15,459 nucleotides of DNA, taken from NCBI GenBank assembly GCA_036278595.1, contig DASUKS010000250.1:1-15459 (forward strand). Direction: 5' to 3'. Shown piece by piece: positions 13,861-15,459 of this stretch. The notes under the pieces are model-generated. The model had not been told where the DNA came from. It searched no databases and worked only from the letters and a program-made list of their open reading frames with translations. A program made the translations under genes and the position numbers. This stretch comes from JADMII01 sp036278595. Its GTDB lineage: Bacteria; Chloroflexota; Dehalococcoidia; DSTF01; JACRBR01. Within the stretch, counting starts at the first letter, position 1. Each line of letters opens with the position of its first letter.

Positions 13861-14433
13861 ATGTGGCGCGCGGTTGTTCCTCTTGCGGTCGTTGTTGGAC
13901 TCGTGGTCGCCGTTGCGTGCGGCGGCTCTTCGGGCGGTGCGGGGACGGCGACGGTGGGTGTGAGAGCCACGGCTGGGGTCACCGCGACCGCCGCCGCGCC
14001 GGCGGTCGGGGCGGCGGCGGCGGGATTGCCGACGACGCACGTGACGGTTGGCGGTCGGACGATCTCGGTGGAGGTGGCGGCGACGGAGGCTGCGCGTGAG
14101 CAGGGGCTTTCGGACCGGGATACGCTGCCCGAGGACTCCGGAATGCTGTTCGACCTGGGGCAGGTGAAGACGGCGACGTTCTGGATGAAGGACATGCGCT
14201 TCCCGCTGGACATGGTGTGGATCACGGAGGGCCGGACGGTCGCGGGTGTGGCAACCGACGTGCAACCGCAGCCGGGCGCGGCGGACGGCGATCTGACGCT
14301 GTATCGATCGCCGGTGCCGGTGCGCTACGTGCTTGAGCTGAATGCGGGCGCCGCGGCGCGGCTGGGGTTCTCGGACGGCGCGCGGGTGGGGTTCGATCTG
14401 CCGCCGGTCAGCGGGACGCCGGGCGCGCGCTGA
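13861..14433 (+). CDS. DUF192 family lipoprotein
   Basis: 190 residues. A short signal peptide ends VVAVAC, making C20 the likely lipidated cysteine. A Gly/Ala/Thr-rich tether follows (about 21-57). The DUF192 domain (PF02643, about 60-182) shows its hallmarks: AREQGLSDRDTLPEDSGMLF (79-97), the FWMKDMRFPLDMVWI segment (108-121) and VLELNAGAAARLGFSDG (157-173). The family's function is unknown, and many members are secreted or membrane-anchored, as here. AGGAT at 13850-13854 may serve as the ribosome site for the ATG at 13861. Its last 26 nt overlap the end of the convergent GDPD-like gene. Confidence 0.92.
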   Translation: MWRAVVPLAVVVGLVVAVACGGSSGGAGTATVGVRATAGVTATAAAPAVGAAAAGLPTTHVTVGGRTISVEVAATEAAREQGLSDRDTLPEDSGMLFDLGQVKTATFWMKDMRFPLDMVWITEGRTVAGVATDVQPQPGAADGDLTLYRSPVPVRYVLELNAGAAARLGFSDGARVGFDLPPVSGTPGAR

Positions 14434-15289
14434 GCGCGTCTTCCCACGCGAGGCAGGTGTTCGTCGTGACGCGCGCGACGCCGGCGGCGGCCAGCCGGTC
14501 GTACGCGGCGAGTGTTTGCGCGCCGTCGTAGTCGAGCGTCCAGATGTTGGGGTCGATATCGCGGGCGCGGAGCCACGATGCTGCGTCGAAGCCGTCGTCG
14601 AGCATCTGCAGGACGAGCCGATAGCTGATGAACCACTCACGCGATGCCGGGGCGAGGAGCGTAAGCTGCTCGAAGCGCTGCTCGAGGTACTCGGCGACCG
14701 GGACGGTGCGGTTGAGCGCGAGCGGGTGGTCGTCGCGATAGTTGTAGGCGCCGAGATGCCGCGGCAGGTAGTACGGCTCGCCGGCGCTGTCGATGTATAG
14801 CCCGGGGTCGAACCCGGTCGTGACGGCGCCGGTGGCGGCGAGCGAGCGCAGGTTCCAGTCTTGTCCGGATGAGACGATGACCCGATCGCGGATCGGCGCG
14901 ACGGCATCGAGCAGGCCCTGCGTGCGCGCGGCGGTGAGCGGGCGCCAGTCCTTGAGGTCGAGCTGGATCTGCATGTCGCTGTTTGCCGCGAGCGCCGAGA
15001 CTTCTGTCAGCAGCGCGGGGCGGTCGTGTGCGTTGTCGATGAAGTGCGTGGCGCGGACGGCATCGGCGTTGGCGCTGCCGACGGAGCCGCGCCCGGTGGT
15101 CTCCTGCTCTAGCTTGCGGTCGTGCGTGACGACGTAGTCGCCGCCCTCGAGCGAATGGATGTCGATCTCGATGCGGGGGACGCCGCGCTCGATGCACTCG
15201 CGGATGGCGCCGATGCTGTTGGGTCGATGGCCGCCGGAGAGGACGGCCATGTGGGCGACGAGCGTCGGTGTGTGTGCGGTGGGTGGCAT
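14408..15289 (-). CDS. Glycerophosphodiester phosphodiesterase (GDPD)-like protein, atypical
   Basis: 293 residues, cytoplasmic (no signal peptide). The fold is suggested by VAHMAVLSGGHRPNSIGAI (11-29), IEIDIHSLEGGDYVVTHD (40-57) and the C-terminal WTLDYDG...GVARVTTN pattern. Likely active-site residues are H13, E41, D43, H45 and H56, with D111 (QLDLKDW) where GDPDs usually have a glutamate. The usual HRG...PENT is replaced by HMA...RPNS, and the closing TD by TN, so it is a divergent subfamily. It may cleave a phosphodiester other than glycerophosphodiesters. The ATG at 15289 is the only start that includes H13 with little extra sequence, although no ribosome site is evident. It is convergent with DUF192, and their ends overlap by 26 nt. 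Confidence 0.75.
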   Translation of the reverse strand: MPPTAHTPTLVAHMAVLSGGHRPNSIGAIRECIERGVPRIEIDIHSLEGGDYVVTHDRKLEQETTGRGSVGSANADAVRATHFIDNAHDRPALLTEVSALAANSDMQIQLDLKDWRPLTAARTQGLLDAVAPIRDRVIVSSGQDWNLRSLAATGAVTTGFDPGLYIDSAGEPYYLPRHLGAYNYRDDHPLALNRTVPVAEYLEQRFEQLTLLAPASREWFISYRLVLQMLDDGFDAASWLRARDIDPNIWTLDYDGAQTLAAYDRLAAAGVARVTTNTCLAWEDALSARPASR

Positions 15290-15389
15290 GCGAGGGCAGT
15301 GTAGCGGGACGGTGGTGGCGGGCGCGTGCGGGGTGAGGATGGACGGTGCACGGTGGATGTTCTTGCGCTGCGCGCTACCTCTCCCCTGC

Positions 15390-15412
15390 CCTCTCCTCGT
15401 TCTGGAGAGGGG
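15390..15412 (+). repeat. Dispersed GC-rich hairpin, copy 8
   Basis: CCCTCTCC (15390-15397) and GGAGAGGG (15405-15412) form an 8-bp stem with loop TCGTTCT. The leader is GCGCTGCGCGCTACCTCTCC and the tail is GAGCCT. It lies upstream of the GDPD-like gene. The rest of 15290-15459 shows nothing else recognisable. Confidence 0.8.
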
Positions 15413-15459
15413 AGCCTGGGATGAGGAGCGGTCGATGGGGTTGGGACGTCGGGCGGCCA

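Noticed and set aside
13675..14907. 410-residue minus-strand frame across DUF192 and the GDPD-like gene
   Set aside because: Low-complexity Arg/Ser-rich translation that crosses hairpin copy 7 and is antisense to the DUF192 motifs.

Overview
The window is high-GC, gene-dense bacterial chromosome. The gene content suggests a Chloroflexota-like organism: DnaE with an intact-looking PHP domain, SigK/RskA-type and DUF5667-type ECF sigma modules, a COG4315 lipoprotein, and intergenic spaces crowded with short dispersed repeats. That placement is an inference from gene families and repeat style, not from a marker tree. No rRNA, tRNA, CRISPR array, transposase or integrase was seen.

Layout. Positions 1-482 hold a tandem repeat array and a possible promoter. 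A complete dnaE (483-4244, +) follows. Two genes then run leftward: a SigK-like ECF sigma factor (5314-5907, -) and its RskA-like membrane anti-sigma factor (4520-5314, -). Divergent to them is a COG4315 lipoprotein (6299-6856, +) with a textbook terminator. A 600-bp repeat-rich gap follows. Next is a second ECF module on the minus strand: sigma factor (8908-9540) overlapping a DUF5667 membrane protein (7469-8911). Then come a hygromycin-phosphotransferase-like APH gene (9866-10795, -), a large O-antigen-ligase/TPR membrane protein (10943-13555, -), a DUF192 lipoprotein (13861-14433, +) and, tail to tail with it, an atypical glycerophosphodiester phosphodiesterase-like gene (14408-15289, -).

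How genes work together. Both ECF modules have translationally coupled sigma and regulator genes (TGATG and ATGA junctions). In the divergent sigK-like/lipoprotein gap, the same 11-mer ATGCATCCGCG occurs once on each strand. Each copy is followed at the same distance by CGTA, and each sits about 30-45 nt upstream of the expected transcript start-to-gene distance. This looks like a two-sided ECF promoter that autoregulates the sigma factor and drives the lipoprotein.

Repeats are the other theme. A GC-rich hairpin family (about 8 copies, all in the same orientation) occupies nearly every larger intergenic space. There is also an 8-unit, exactly 22-bp tandem array, a 91-bp element with 13-bp inverted ends, and several simple-word repeats. 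One of these repeat types is found inside the dnaE reading frame, where it encodes a Q/N-rich linker.
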